From the NCBI GenBank assembly GCA_910576785.1, contig CAJTJG010000012.1:1-64000 (forward strand): a DNA stretch of 64,000 nucleotides. Direction: 5' to 3'. The notes under the pieces are model-generated. The model searched no databases. It was not told the origin of the DNA and was given only the letters and a program-made list of their open reading frames with translations. The position numbers and the translations under genes were made by a program. Numbering within the stretch: position 1 is the first letter of the stretch; each line of letters opens with the position of its first letter. The stretch is from an uncultured Duncaniella sp. (lineage in GTDB: Bacteria > Bacteroidota > Bacteroidia > Bacteroidales > Muribaculaceae). This document shows, piece after piece, positions 8,178-16,045 of the stretch.

Positions 8178-9614
8178 TTAGAACACATCATTTTGTGCCG
8201 GATTTGCGATGGCGTCTATCTCGTCGGCGATTTCGTCAGAGGATAGTTTTATGTAGTCCATGAAGGTCTTTTGGGTTTTGTGACCGCTGACGTGCATCAT
8301 CTGGACGATGGTGTATTTGTGCGACAGGTACATGTTGGTAATGCCGCTACGTCGGGCGGTGTGGGTTGTGACGCAGTTGTAGCGCGGCATTACAACCTCT
8401 CCTTTGGCGTTACGCTCTACGGTTAGTTTGCCCGATGCCTCATTGTTCTTTTGCTTCATTGTCAGTTTGGTAGGCACCTTGACTGCAAGGGACGGTACAG
8501 TTGCTGACAGGTCTTCAAGTATCTCCTTGATGTAACGGTTGATAAGCACGTCAATCACTGAGGGAATGTTGTAATTGTATTTCTCGCAGATGGCTTTGAG
8601 GTTCGGGTTCATTATAGGTATCTTGACCTCGTTACGTGTTTTCTGCTGGATAAGCCGGATTATAGGCGTACCCTTTGCTGTTGTCGTGAAATCCTCCGGC
8701 TGAATATTGTTGTAGTCGCTTACACGTTGGCATGTATAACACCCGATAAGGAATATATCGCGCACTTGGTCTTTAAGCCCGGTCAACTCCATATCCGCCA
8801 ATGCCTGTAATTCGGCTTCGGTCAGATAAATTTCCACCGCCTTGTCGCTTTCCTCAACCTTGCGTTTGGAGAAACAAGCCATCGAGCGGTCATTATTGTG
8901 AAGGCCGTCGGCATAGGCATATCCCACTATCGCACGGAATGACACAAGATACTTGTTGATTGAACTGTCCATATAGTCGAGTTTGGCGAGGTAAGCGAGA
9001 AATTTAGTCACAAGTTCGCGGTCAACATCCTCCCATGTCAACTTATGGCGAGGGTCAAAGCCGTTGTAGAGTTTTCGGAAACTGCTCCATGCCTTGCAAC
9101 TGCCGGGCGTGTATGGGTCGTTGCCATTGAGTCGCTTGCCGGATTTGATGTCGTTGACAAATCGGTCGAGGAAATTCCAGATATTGGCACGTTCCAATTC
9201 AGCTTTCTTTCGTTGGCGTTCTTCCTCAGCCGCTTTTTCACGCTCCTGTTTCAGACGGGCATCTTCCTCCGCTTTGCGCGCTTTTTTCACGGCATCTGAT
9301 TTCTTTGGATTGGCAACGGCAAGAATAGCCTCTTTCACTGCCTTCTTGTCAAAGTGCATACCTTCAACCTCGCTCTTGACAGCCATTTCGATTTTGGCAA
9401 GAGTGTCATGCAGCTTGAAATTCTTTTCCCGGTGACGCATCCAGTTTTCTTCGGAGGATATGGCATTGCGCCACTCCTGCACATCAACCTGTATTTGGGA
9501 CGAGAAGATTGAATCTATCTTGTGTTCCTTATTCTGCACCCTGAAAAACAGGGTTGCCATGTCCTTGTTCTCATCCTGCTTGCGGATATAGAATCTGGAG
9601 AGAGTCTTTGCCAT
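8178..9614 (-). CDS. Tyrosine-type site-specific integrase 1
   Basis: 478 residues. N-terminal arm-binding domain (1-100), a charged coiled-coil stretch (about 108-145, Lys/Glu/Arg-rich), a SAM-like core-binding domain (150-250) and a catalytic domain with Arg297 (CQRVSD), His418-x-x-Arg421 (HTAR), His445 (SGHKT) and Tyr454 (FMDYI). All catalytic residues are present. Its catalytic half is nearly the same as integrase 2 at 26096, while the first 145 residues differ strongly. The gene points away from the 16-bp core repeat at 9891 and its promoter sits beside 12-bp arm repeats, so it should drive integration of the element on the left. Confidence 0.93.
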   Translation of the reverse strand: MAKTLSRFYIRKQDENKDMATLFFRVQNKEHKIDSIFSSQIQVDVQEWRNAISSEENWMRHREKNFKLHDTLAKIEMAVKSEVEGMHFDKKAVKEAILAVANPKKSDAVKKARKAEEDARLKQEREKAAEEERQRKKAELERANIWNFLDRFVNDIKSGKRLNGNDPYTPGSCKAWSSFRKLYNGFDPRHKLTWEDVDRELVTKFLAYLAKLDYMDSSINKYLVSFRAIVGYAYADGLHNNDRSMACFSKRKVEESDKAVEIYLTEAELQALADMELTGLKDQVRDIFLIGCYTCQRVSDYNNIQPEDFTTTAKGTPIIRLIQQKTRNEVKIPIMNPNLKAICEKYNYNIPSVIDVLINRYIKEILEDLSATVPSLAVKVPTKLTMKQKNNEASGKLTVERNAKGEVVMPRYNCVTTHTARRSGITNMYLSHKYTIVQMMHVSGHKTQKTFMDYIKLSSDEIADEIDAIANPAQNDVF

Positions 9615-9732
9615 AATTCAAAATGGTTTTATAGTCGGTTACATTCATTCAATGGGAAACCGCAGCCGAAGGTTCGTGCCTATCTCCTTGCAGTTGGTTC
9701 GGGTTCCAAAATCTCGGTGTGTTTCCCGAATA

Positions 9733-9776
9733 CAAAGATAGTGACTATTCCCAAAAGTCACTACAAAAGTCACTAT
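9733..9776. promoter_or_regulatory. Integrase 1 promoter and GTCACTA arm-type repeats
   Basis: Minus-strand -7 box TATCTTTG at 9733-9740. AAAAGTCACTAC (9753-9764) and AAAAGTCACTAT (9765-9776) are tandem 12-bp repeats, with an inverted ATAGTGACT at 9738-9746. The repeats cover the -33 region, so integrase could repress its own gene. The gap from repeats to core is 114 bp, the same as at integrase 2. Confidence 0.6.
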
Positions 9777-9890
9777 AATTTTTGAAGATTAACAACTCTA
9801 AATAAATTCATTTCGATTTAATAGCGTTGATATATAGTGCATTATGTGTGAGTTGAATTTGCCATGATTTATTTCAATTCATTAAAAATG

Positions 9891-9906
9891 GTGCTGGTGG
9901 CACCAC
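9891..9906. repeat. 16-bp core direct repeat, left copy (candidate attachment site)
   Basis: GTGCTGGTGGCACCAC is identical at 27727-27742 and contains the inverted pair GGTG-G-CACC. Each copy lies between a tyrosine integrase gene and a terminator hairpin. I read it as the strand-exchange core shared by neighbouring integrated elements. It is not a tRNA 3' end: no T-arm precedes it on either strand. Confidence 0.6.
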
Positions 9907-9910
9907 CTCA

Positions 9911-9951
9911 AAAATCGCCAAGTATCTAAATTACAGATGCTTGGCGATTTT
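9911..9951. terminator. Bidirectional terminator beside the left core repeat
   Basis: AAAATCGCCAAGTATCT (9911-9927) pairs with AGATGCTTGGCGATTTT (9935-9951) with one mismatch. A/T runs on both sides let it work in both directions, insulating the two elements. Confidence 0.75.
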
Positions 9952-9970
9952 CGTGATACCCGATTTTGGA

Positions 9971-10149
9971 CAAGTTACCTATAAAGTTACCTATGGATTG
10001 TGGGCGTAAGTGATTGTAAATGGGGGTGAATTGGATTGGGTGGAGATTGGTATTCAAACGCATTTATTTTGTGAATTGGATTGAATTATGTGATTCATCC
10101 GTCATAATTTTATAGGTAACTTTTGTGACCACATGGAAAAGTTACCTAT
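9971..10149. repeat. GTTACCTAT arm-type repeats at the left end of the IME
   Basis: CAAGTTACCTAT (9971-9982) and AAAGTTACCTAT (9983-9994) form a 12-bp tandem. An inverted ATAGGTAACTTT (10112-10123) and a direct AAAGTTACCTAT (10138-10149) follow, ending 8 bp before the relaxase stop. The same 12-mer tandem sits at the other end of the element (27589-27612), beside integrase 2. Confidence 0.65.
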
Positions 10150-10157
10150 AAACGGCA

Positions 10158-11915
10158 CTACATTGTGAGTTGGGTGCCGGATTGCTGGTTGTCGATGTGG
10201 TCGTAGTGGGATTGCTTGCCGACTTCCCATTCGCGGTTGGTGGAGTGGGAGGATGTTGCGTCGTGGGGTATGAGGCGAGCGAGGACGGTGCTTTGATGCG
10301 AGGTGAAGGCTTTGGCTTGTTCCGGGGTGTAGTCTGATTGGCGGAGAGGGAGGGTGATGCTTCCGGTTGATTTGGCGGTCAGTTCCTTGATGCGGTTGGT
10401 AAGCGCGGTGGCATCTTCATGGGTTATGCGCATGATTGCGAGTTGATGCAGATAACTGTTTGCGGCTTCACCTTGCAGTCTTGCATGGCAACGCAATTCA
10501 TCGGCAGTCATCGGGTATGTCGCCGAGAACCCATCGGCTGAGACTACTCTGATTGCTCTACCACCATCGCGCATTTTGATTATGTTGACACTTGCTATCC
10601 TTGAACCAATATCGCTTACCGGATATTTCTGCAATACGGATTCAAATATCTCGGTTGAGAACATTGTGGCAGCAATACGTATCGCCACATCTTCTCTTTC
10701 GCTTTCGGGCGAATTGAAATACCATGCCGATTGACGTGGTGACATCTTGCGGATATGCTCTGTGCCATCGAACAACCGTATTGTCATTTCGCCGTCCACG
10801 CCGGATTTCCGTACCTCCGTAGAGAATAGCTCATAGTAAATATCCAGCGGACTTTTCTTGCGCCCCTGTTCCTGCGTGAAGTCAATCAGCTCAGATAACT
10901 TCATCACCTTGCTGCCGTCGAGTGCCATCTTCCGGTTATGATCAACGAGGCCGTAGCCACGGATCTCACCATTGCGGTCTTTCTGAAAATGAATGTCTAT
11001 GCCGAATTTTACTTTGAGCACGTCGAGCAGATCCGACAGATGCCGCTGTTCTTCCTGCGATAGCATCTTGCCGTTTGAACCCTTGATTTTACGGATGTCG
11101 GGGTTGACTTTCCGGCGCACATATTTTTTCTTCTGACCTTTGTGACCCTTGACATTTTCGACATTTTGAACTTTTCCATCCGCAATTCTGTCCTTGTATT
11201 TCCTGATAATCGCACGGAGTTGTTTAGCGCGTTCTTTCCGTGTGTCGTTTTCTTGCGAAATATGCCTCTCTATCTCAGATAATGGAATTGTTGCGGCCTT
11301 GACGCCTCCGCGAAACAGTACATTGCTATCCTCCACTCGCTCAAATTTATATCCATGTGACCGGATTATATTGGCAAACTGTCCTTCGGTGAGATAGCCA
11401 TAAGCGAACATACGCTGAATGTCACGGTTGATGTCCGCTGAAAGAATACGGTTGGCGGCGGCATTGAGGCGTGCATAGTCGTGATGGTCGGGTATAGGAA
11501 AACCATTGGGCTGTATGCGCGTGGAGAGTATATGCACATGATTGTTGTCGGTGTCGTGGTGGTAGTACACGAAATACGGCTGTCTGCCATATCCGGCTTC
11601 CGCCATGAGCTGACGTGCGAAGTCAGTCAGCTCGTCAGCCGACATCACTTGCCCCTTTACCGAGGCGGCGATGTGGAACTGAAAGCGCGTGGTCTTGGTG
11701 TTGCCGTATGTCCTCGACCGTTCCTTGAGATATTTCTCAATCTCTCCGGCGCAGTCGAATCCGGCTTCATGCAACAGCTCCACCTTATGGCGCATGGCAG
11801 CATCGACATTCTCCATAACCATGAGCCGTGCCACACCCTCGGCTACCTTGCGTTCATTATATCCGGCACCGGGAAAGCCACCGCCAGCTACCATTCCAAG
11901 TTTCTTGACTATCAT
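10158..11915 (-). CDS. Relaxase (mobilization nuclease)
   Basis: 585 residues. The relaxase domain is N-terminal (about 1-250) with candidate catalytic Tyr19 (GAGYNE) and the metal site HHDTDNNHVHI (His119, His120, His126, His128). This nicks oriT and carries the strand in conjugal transfer. The C-terminal half is charged and poorly conserved. The layout resembles MOBP-type Bacteroides mobilization proteins. Its start overlaps the MobC-like stop by 4 bp, so the two are translated together. The gene ends 8 bp from the arm repeats at the element's left end. Confidence 0.92.
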   Translation of the reverse strand: MIVKKLGMVAGGGFPGAGYNERKVAEGVARLMVMENVDAAMRHKVELLHEAGFDCAGEIEKYLKERSRTYGNTKTTRFQFHIAASVKGQVMSADELTDFARQLMAEAGYGRQPYFVYYHHDTDNNHVHILSTRIQPNGFPIPDHHDYARLNAAANRILSADINRDIQRMFAYGYLTEGQFANIIRSHGYKFERVEDSNVLFRGGVKAATIPLSEIERHISQENDTRKERAKQLRAIIRKYKDRIADGKVQNVENVKGHKGQKKKYVRRKVNPDIRKIKGSNGKMLSQEEQRHLSDLLDVLKVKFGIDIHFQKDRNGEIRGYGLVDHNRKMALDGSKVMKLSELIDFTQEQGRKKSPLDIYYELFSTEVRKSGVDGEMTIRLFDGTEHIRKMSPRQSAWYFNSPESEREDVAIRIAATMFSTEIFESVLQKYPVSDIGSRIASVNIIKMRDGGRAIRVVSADGFSATYPMTADELRCHARLQGEAANSYLHQLAIMRITHEDATALTNRIKELTAKSTGSITLPLRQSDYTPEQAKAFTSHQSTVLARLIPHDATSSHSTNREWEVGKQSHYDHIDNQQSGTQLTM

Positions 11916-12283
11916 AGACGCTCTTTGATTCGGTTAAGATGCTCCCAAATGACGGACAGGTCATTGCGGAAAAGTACAAACGGTTGAATATCTGAGGCTG
12001 ACAATCCGTAGGGCGACACTTTCATGCGCTCGTTAATCTGACGGGCGGTCTGATTGACGTTCGTCCCGATTTTCTTCAACTGGCGCAGAATAGCAGATAA
12101 CAAGGCTGTTATCTCGGAATTGGCTGACGGAGGCGTAACGTTTCCGTCATATTGCAGAGTGGAACAACGGATACAGGCACTGATGTTTCCGTTGAAATGG
12201 CGGTCGGCTTTGGCACGGATTGCTTTGGCGGTCGCTTCATCCACACGAAGCCGTATTATGATGTTCTTATTATTTGATGACAT
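11912..12283 (-). CDS. MobC-like relaxosome accessory protein
   Basis: 123 residues. The N-terminal third resembles a ribbon-helix-helix DNA-binding region (IIIRLRVDEATAKAIRAKA), and the C-terminal part has the family motif LKKIGTNVNQTARQIN. MobC proteins bind oriT and help the relaxase to nick. It lies directly upstream of the relaxase with an ATGA-type overlap, and the intergenic DNA before it is the probable oriT. Confidence 0.88.
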   Translation of the reverse strand: MSSNNKNIIIRLRVDEATAKAIRAKADRHFNGNISACIRCSTLQYDGNVTPPSANSEITALLSAILRQLKKIGTNVNQTARQINERMKVSPYGLSASDIQPFVLFRNDLSVIWEHLNRIKERL

Positions 12284-12590
12284 GATGTTATTATGCTTTG
12301 ATGCTCTGATACGTTGATGTTATGATGATATTATGTTTGGAAGTCATAATGCCATCAAGACATACAGTCTTGATGGTTGCATCTCTGGATATCATGGTCA
12401 CATGACATTTTAATCCTTATAAAAGACTGCGAGTTTCGAGCGGGATTGATCCAACTCTGCGAGGTGGCGCCGTTGTGGGAACAATCGGCATATCTTGCAC
12501 AGCAAGATTTATACACCTTAGAGGTCTGACAAACTCGTTCTCTTGCCTATCTTGAATGACCTTGTGAAAAATGTCAAAGTGTCGAAAAGG
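12284..12590. other. Gene-free region, probable oriT
   Basis: This 307-bp gap lies upstream of mobC. It holds a perfect hairpin CATCAAGAC/GTCTTGATG around 12353-12376, a second ATCTTGC/GCAAGAT near 12494-12511, reiterated TGATGTTAT boxes just before mobC (12282-12335), and a 16-bp direct repeat near its right part. oriT sites usually lie here in Bacteroides mobilizable elements; the nick site cannot be assigned by eye. Confidence 0.45.
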
Positions 12591-12611
12591 TCAAAGGTCA
12601 CATGACATTTT
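12396..12611. repeat. 16-bp direct repeat flanking 184 bp
   Basis: GGTCACATGACATTTT occurs at 12396-12411 and again at 12596-12611, the second copy running into the last codons of the DUF3987 gene. The 16-mer holds the near-palindrome GTCACATGAC. It could bind a replication or mobilization protein, or mark a past duplication. Confidence 0.6.
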
Positions 12612-13985
12612 CGTGTAGCGTCCATGCTCCTCTTTTCTGAAAATGGCAGAGTTTTTCAGAAACCGTTTTACCGTGGACTCTGACATTCCGAGTGTCCGTC
12701 CGATGTCGATGGCATCCGATGTCCGGAATACGTAGGGCAAAGCGTCGAGGAGTTCGGACTGTCGTTTGTCAAGATTGCCGGATAATGACACGCGGATTAC
12801 ACGGTTTTCCATCTCGCGGAAATACTCAACCAACTCAATAGCCGCCTCCGCGCTCCCGGTATCTATCATTGTTGCCGACTCTCCGGTGCAGATATTTTTC
12901 ATTATCCGGATGATGAGGCAAAAGCGCATGAGATATATTTCGAGTTTGCCGCATACGGCTTTCTCCGCTTCCGACTCGGTGGCAGAGTATATCGCGTTGT
13001 TGACGCTCTCTTTCCACTGGCACAGTTTCCCATGGGCTTCAATGGAGAAGGTCAGTTCTATTGGCTGTTCTTTTTCCTTGAAGTCAAAAGTGATGACCTT
13101 GCGGATTATATGGTCCCATTGTTCCATAATTCCATCCGGCATACGGTCAGTGCCCCATGTAGGCATATCGGTAATGTCGGGATAGACTTTCAGAAAGCGG
13201 GATGAAAAGCCATTGACAACGCGCTCGCCACCGAATTGCTTTGCAAGCCGTCCCGGTTGGGTACTGCCGATTATGGAGCAATACGGATTGGATAGGAAGA
13301 TGTGTTCATCGGCCGATTTCCGGATATATTTGAACGGCGTACCACTGAACGCGCTGAGAAAATAGCTTTCATCCGAACTGTTGTAGCGGTTGAAGTTGGC
13401 AAACAGGCTTTCAAGTTCATCGCTGTAAAGGATCACGCCCTGCGGATTGTCGCGCATGGCACCTATCAACGCCTCAATGGTCGCGTCAACCACCACATGA
13501 CACCTGCGCCTCGGTCGCTCCATTTCCTCTGGCATAGACAGCGTGACGCGTTCCTTCGGAGATTTGGACTCCCATTGCTTGTAAGCCTTCAACTGGGCGC
13601 AATATTCCCGGTCATACTCATGGTCGAGGTTGAGCAGAGGCGAAAGAGCGAGCCTGAGAGGTGGTGTCTTGCCGCAACTCGGATAACCTACAAGTGCCAC
13701 ATACATAATAGGTCGCTCAACCCATGTCGCTGAAAAACGCACCGACCAACGGTTGCCCATAGCCGCCGCAAAAGCAGCAAACATCGACGCGGCAATAAAA
13801 TTGACGTTGAAATGCTCATACTCAACCAACGCTTCCACTATATTGCGGATAGCCGTAGGAAACACGCTTAGAGGGAAAGAGGGCACAACCTTTTGCAGTT
13901 TGCTTTGAGGGATAACAGGCTCATCCTCATGCAACCCACAACCCGGACGCACTGGCATCCTGCGGTTTTGATAATAAGCGGCCAT
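12591..13985 (-). CDS. DUF3987 family ATPase/primase-like protein
   Basis: 464 residues. It has a Walker A motif GYPSCGKT (100-107) and an acidic strand VILYSDELESLF that fits a Walker B. The C-terminal winged-helix region (about 410-455, TSDAIDIGRTLGMSESTVKRFL) should bind DNA. DUF3987 proteins are common on plasmids, phages and IMEs and are taken to help replication of the excised form. The start shares bases with the HTH gene's stop (TGATG), giving coupled translation. Confidence 0.85.
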   Translation of the reverse strand: MAAYYQNRRMPVRPGCGLHEDEPVIPQSKLQKVVPSFPLSVFPTAIRNIVEALVEYEHFNVNFIAASMFAAFAAAMGNRWSVRFSATWVERPIMYVALVGYPSCGKTPPLRLALSPLLNLDHEYDREYCAQLKAYKQWESKSPKERVTLSMPEEMERPRRRCHVVVDATIEALIGAMRDNPQGVILYSDELESLFANFNRYNSSDESYFLSAFSGTPFKYIRKSADEHIFLSNPYCSIIGSTQPGRLAKQFGGERVVNGFSSRFLKVYPDITDMPTWGTDRMPDGIMEQWDHIIRKVITFDFKEKEQPIELTFSIEAHGKLCQWKESVNNAIYSATESEAEKAVCGKLEIYLMRFCLIIRIMKNICTGESATMIDTGSAEAAIELVEYFREMENRVIRVSLSGNLDKRQSELLDALPYVFRTSDAIDIGRTLGMSESTVKRFLKNSAIFRKEEHGRYTKMSCDL

Positions 13986-14299
13986 CAGAATTTGACATTA
14001 CGCATACCGAGAGCCTTGCGGACTTCCGATTCATGATAGAGAACCTTGTTTCCTGTCTTAACGGGCTTAAGAATTCCCTTGTTCTGCCAGTTCCAAAGAG
14101 TGGTGTCGCACACACCGAAGATATTTTTGACCTCGGCCTTGGTGAGCATACGCTCTTTCTGAGCCTCAGCCACCATCGAACCGAGTTCATCTTTTGCCCG
14201 TTGGATGAGAGTGTGAGAGAACGCCATGAGATCTTCGGCATCCATCTCGACACGCACATGCGCCTTTCCATCATTGATAATATTGAGTAATTCGTCCAT
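13985..14299 (-). CDS. Excisionase-like helix-turn-helix protein
   Basis: 104 residues. The C-terminal 50 residues form a MerR/excisionase-type winged helix (LTKAEVKNIFGVCDTTLWNWQNKGILKPVKTG). The N-terminal half is helical and acidic. Similar proteins on Bacteroidales elements help excision or start replication. It is coupled to the DUF3987 gene. Confidence 0.85.
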   Translation of the reverse strand: MDELLNIINDGKAHVRVEMDAEDLMAFSHTLIQRAKDELGSMVAEAQKERMLTKAEVKNIFGVCDTTLWNWQNKGILKPVKTGNKVLYHESEVRKALGMRNVKF

Positions 14300-14472
14300 A
14301 GATTTTATAGAGTGCCGTCAGGTTGTGACGGACGTTTGCGCCTGACGGCTTAAGACGGAAACGCCACCGCTCCGATGTGGAACGATGACGCAAAAGTATA
14401 GCCTAATTTATTGGATTGAAAAGAATTGGCGGTTCGTTAAGTTCGCAGGCCGATTTTGCGAACCAAACGAAC

Positions 14473-15090
14473 TCAATCCAATATAAATTGTTTTATCGTG
14501 TCGATAATCTCACGGTCTTTACCCTTGTCTTTAGGTGCGTGCTTGCCCATGCCGACAACAGTTTCAAGCAACTTTAACTGCTTTTGCACGGCTCTTAATC
14601 CTACAAATCTCACGTCAGGGAACTGCGCTACGATAGCCTCATGAAATTCATGCGTATTGTCAACAGGATAACCGAGTTCTTTCAGAGCGATTATCAGATA
14701 GGCTTCATCATTCCCGGAATGTCGCGCGGTGACCCATTCGCCGATGCGGTCGATCATACCACTATCATTGGCAAATATCACACTGAAAGTCCTTCGGACG
14801 GTTGTGGGAGTGGATTTTGCTTGTTCTTTTAGATTGACAAATTCGGCGATATTCACTCCACCCACAGATGCGCGGTAATTGCGGTAGTTTTCCCAATCAG
14901 CCTTAGTGCGGTTACCGCTTCGTATGCTCCGGCGAATAATGAACTTGACCAATAGCGTCAATATCCAGCGGTAGCCACCGTATCTGCTTGATGAAATCAT
15001 CTCCTCCAGTTGCTCAACCACGTTTTCGTATGTGCGACCAAAAAGAAGCCACGCAAGTGCGGCATTACGCAAATCATCCTCTTCCCTCAA
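14473..15090 (-). CDS. DUF6043-type protein, C-terminal part (frameshifted)
   Basis: 205 residues from a non-ATG start, beginning REEDDLRNAALAWLLFGRTYE. It reads as the second part of a DUF6043-like protein common on Bacteroidales elements. The first part is the overlapping frame at 15074-15376. The junction lies in TTCTTTGAGGGAAGAGG, where a one-base change would join the two frames into one protein of about 300 residues. Either a real frameshift has broken the gene or the sequence has an error here. Function unknown. Confidence 0.65.
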   Translation of the reverse strand: MREEDDLRNAALAWLLFGRTYENVVEQLEEMISSSRYGGYRWILTLLVKFIIRRSIRSGNRTKADWENYRNYRASVGGVNIAEFVNLKEQAKSTPTTVRRTFSVIFANDSGMIDRIGEWVTARHSGNDEAYLIIALKELGYPVDNTHEFHEAIVAQFPDVRFVGLRAVQKQLKLLETVVGMGKHAPKDKGKDREIIDTIKQFILD

Positions 15091-15376
15091 AGAATAACCG
15101 TAGCACGTCAGACTGCATTATTGGTTCAATCAACGATGCGAAATCCGGTTCCGCCATGCTAATCTGCAATGCCACCATATCCTCAAATCCCTTGATTTGA
15201 TCCATTGCAATTTGTCCCATTATCTGAATACCATGATTCTCGGGGCTATTCATCACAGCCACAAAATCGGAATACTCCTGCGGGTGCTCAAGCATCCACT
15301 CCCGTATCTCAGTCTTCATTTCAGCAAAACTCTTATCAAAAATTTTGCCTGAGCAATTATTCTTATTCTCGTCCAT
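15074..15376 (-). CDS. DUF6043-type protein, N-terminal part (frameshifted)
   Basis: 100 residues, mostly helical and acidic (EWMLEHPQEYSDFVAVMN). It ends soon after VLRLFF, exactly where the next frame takes over with REEDDL. The overlap of 17 bp and the continuing similarity across the joint suggest one ancestral gene. It is the first gene of the minus-strand mobilization/replication operon. Confidence 0.6.
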   Translation of the reverse strand: MDENKNNCSGKIFDKSFAEMKTEIREWMLEHPQEYSDFVAVMNSPENHGIQIMGQIAMDQIKGFEDMVALQISMAEPDFASLIEPIMQSDVLRLFFEGRG

Positions 15377-15656
15377 AATAATCTATCAATTAGTTTTCTG
15401 CCACAAGTAAGTCAACACTTATTGCCACAAAATAAAATGGACGACAAAAATATATCACCCCGATTGCTAAATCACAATCTTTGGACATAAAAATCCTTTA
15501 ATGACTGAATTTAGAAGGATTTAGCAGGAAATGGATGCCCCATGCATGGTAATAAGGATTATTTTTACACTTAAATTGAGTATCCAAATTTTCTCATTGA
15601 TTAGAAGATTTATTATGTTTTTCAGCACTTTTGATTGAAGTGTCCTGGATTATTAG

Positions 15657-15983
15657 TAATTTTGCACTGCAAATCTACGCCGATGACGGATTATCCCGTC
15701 GGCTGGGTGGGTTTGAGACATATTTCAAAAGCGTTTACTGCGCTTGATTCTTGGCTGCTAAGAACTTCGCAACCTCTTAAGGAATAGTCGAGAATGAAGC
15801 AACGGTAGATGTCTTCGGGTATGATTATAGTACCCAATGGGAGGATTGCACCTTGTAGGTGTGTCCCCTTTGGCGTATATTATATCATACGGCGTAGGCT
15901 CTGCGTTGCTCGTTCTACTATTTCGGGCAATGCGAAGGCCTTTAGCAGCGGGACGAGTAACAGTACGGATCCTGCGCTTTTTT
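15657..15983 (+). ncRNA. Structured leader RNA with intrinsic terminator (RNA B)
   Basis: -7 box TAATTTTG (15657-15664) with ATTG at 19 bp spacing. The transcript of about 310 nt contains many hairpins: GCCGA/TCGGC at 15680-15703, AAGCG/CGCTT, TTCTT/AAGAA, GGGTA/TACCC, GCACC/GGTGT and CGTAT/ATACG. It ends in a long terminator stem, GCGTAGG/CCTGCGC enclosing GTTGCTCGTTC/GGACGAGTAAC, followed by seven T (to 15983). ATCTAC near its start can pair with GTAGAT near 15806. It lies upstream of the cargo operon at 16040, so it is either an attenuator leader or a separate RNA partner. The DNA between 15377 and 15656 shows nothing else. Confidence 0.55.
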
Positions 15984-16019
15984 TGTTAGACCAATCATAT
16001 CCGTCCGAGTAGGATCTAA

Positions 16020-16045
16020 GGACATTTTAAATGGGATAAATGTCC
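16020..16045 (+). promoter_or_regulatory. Hairpin sequestering the start codon of the cargo operon
   Basis: GGACATTT (16020-16027) and AAATGTCC (16038-16045) are perfect inverted repeats. The second arm contains the ATG (16040-16042) of the first cargo gene, so folding would hide the start. A mini-frame ATG-GGA-TAA sits in the loop. Confidence 0.55.

Noticed and set aside
9891..9906. Core repeat as a tRNA 3' end (it contains CACCA)
   Set aside because: No T-arm or other tRNA part precedes it on either strand at either copy.
15657..15983. RNA B as tmRNA, RNase P RNA or SRP RNA
   Set aside because: None of their conserved stretches is present.
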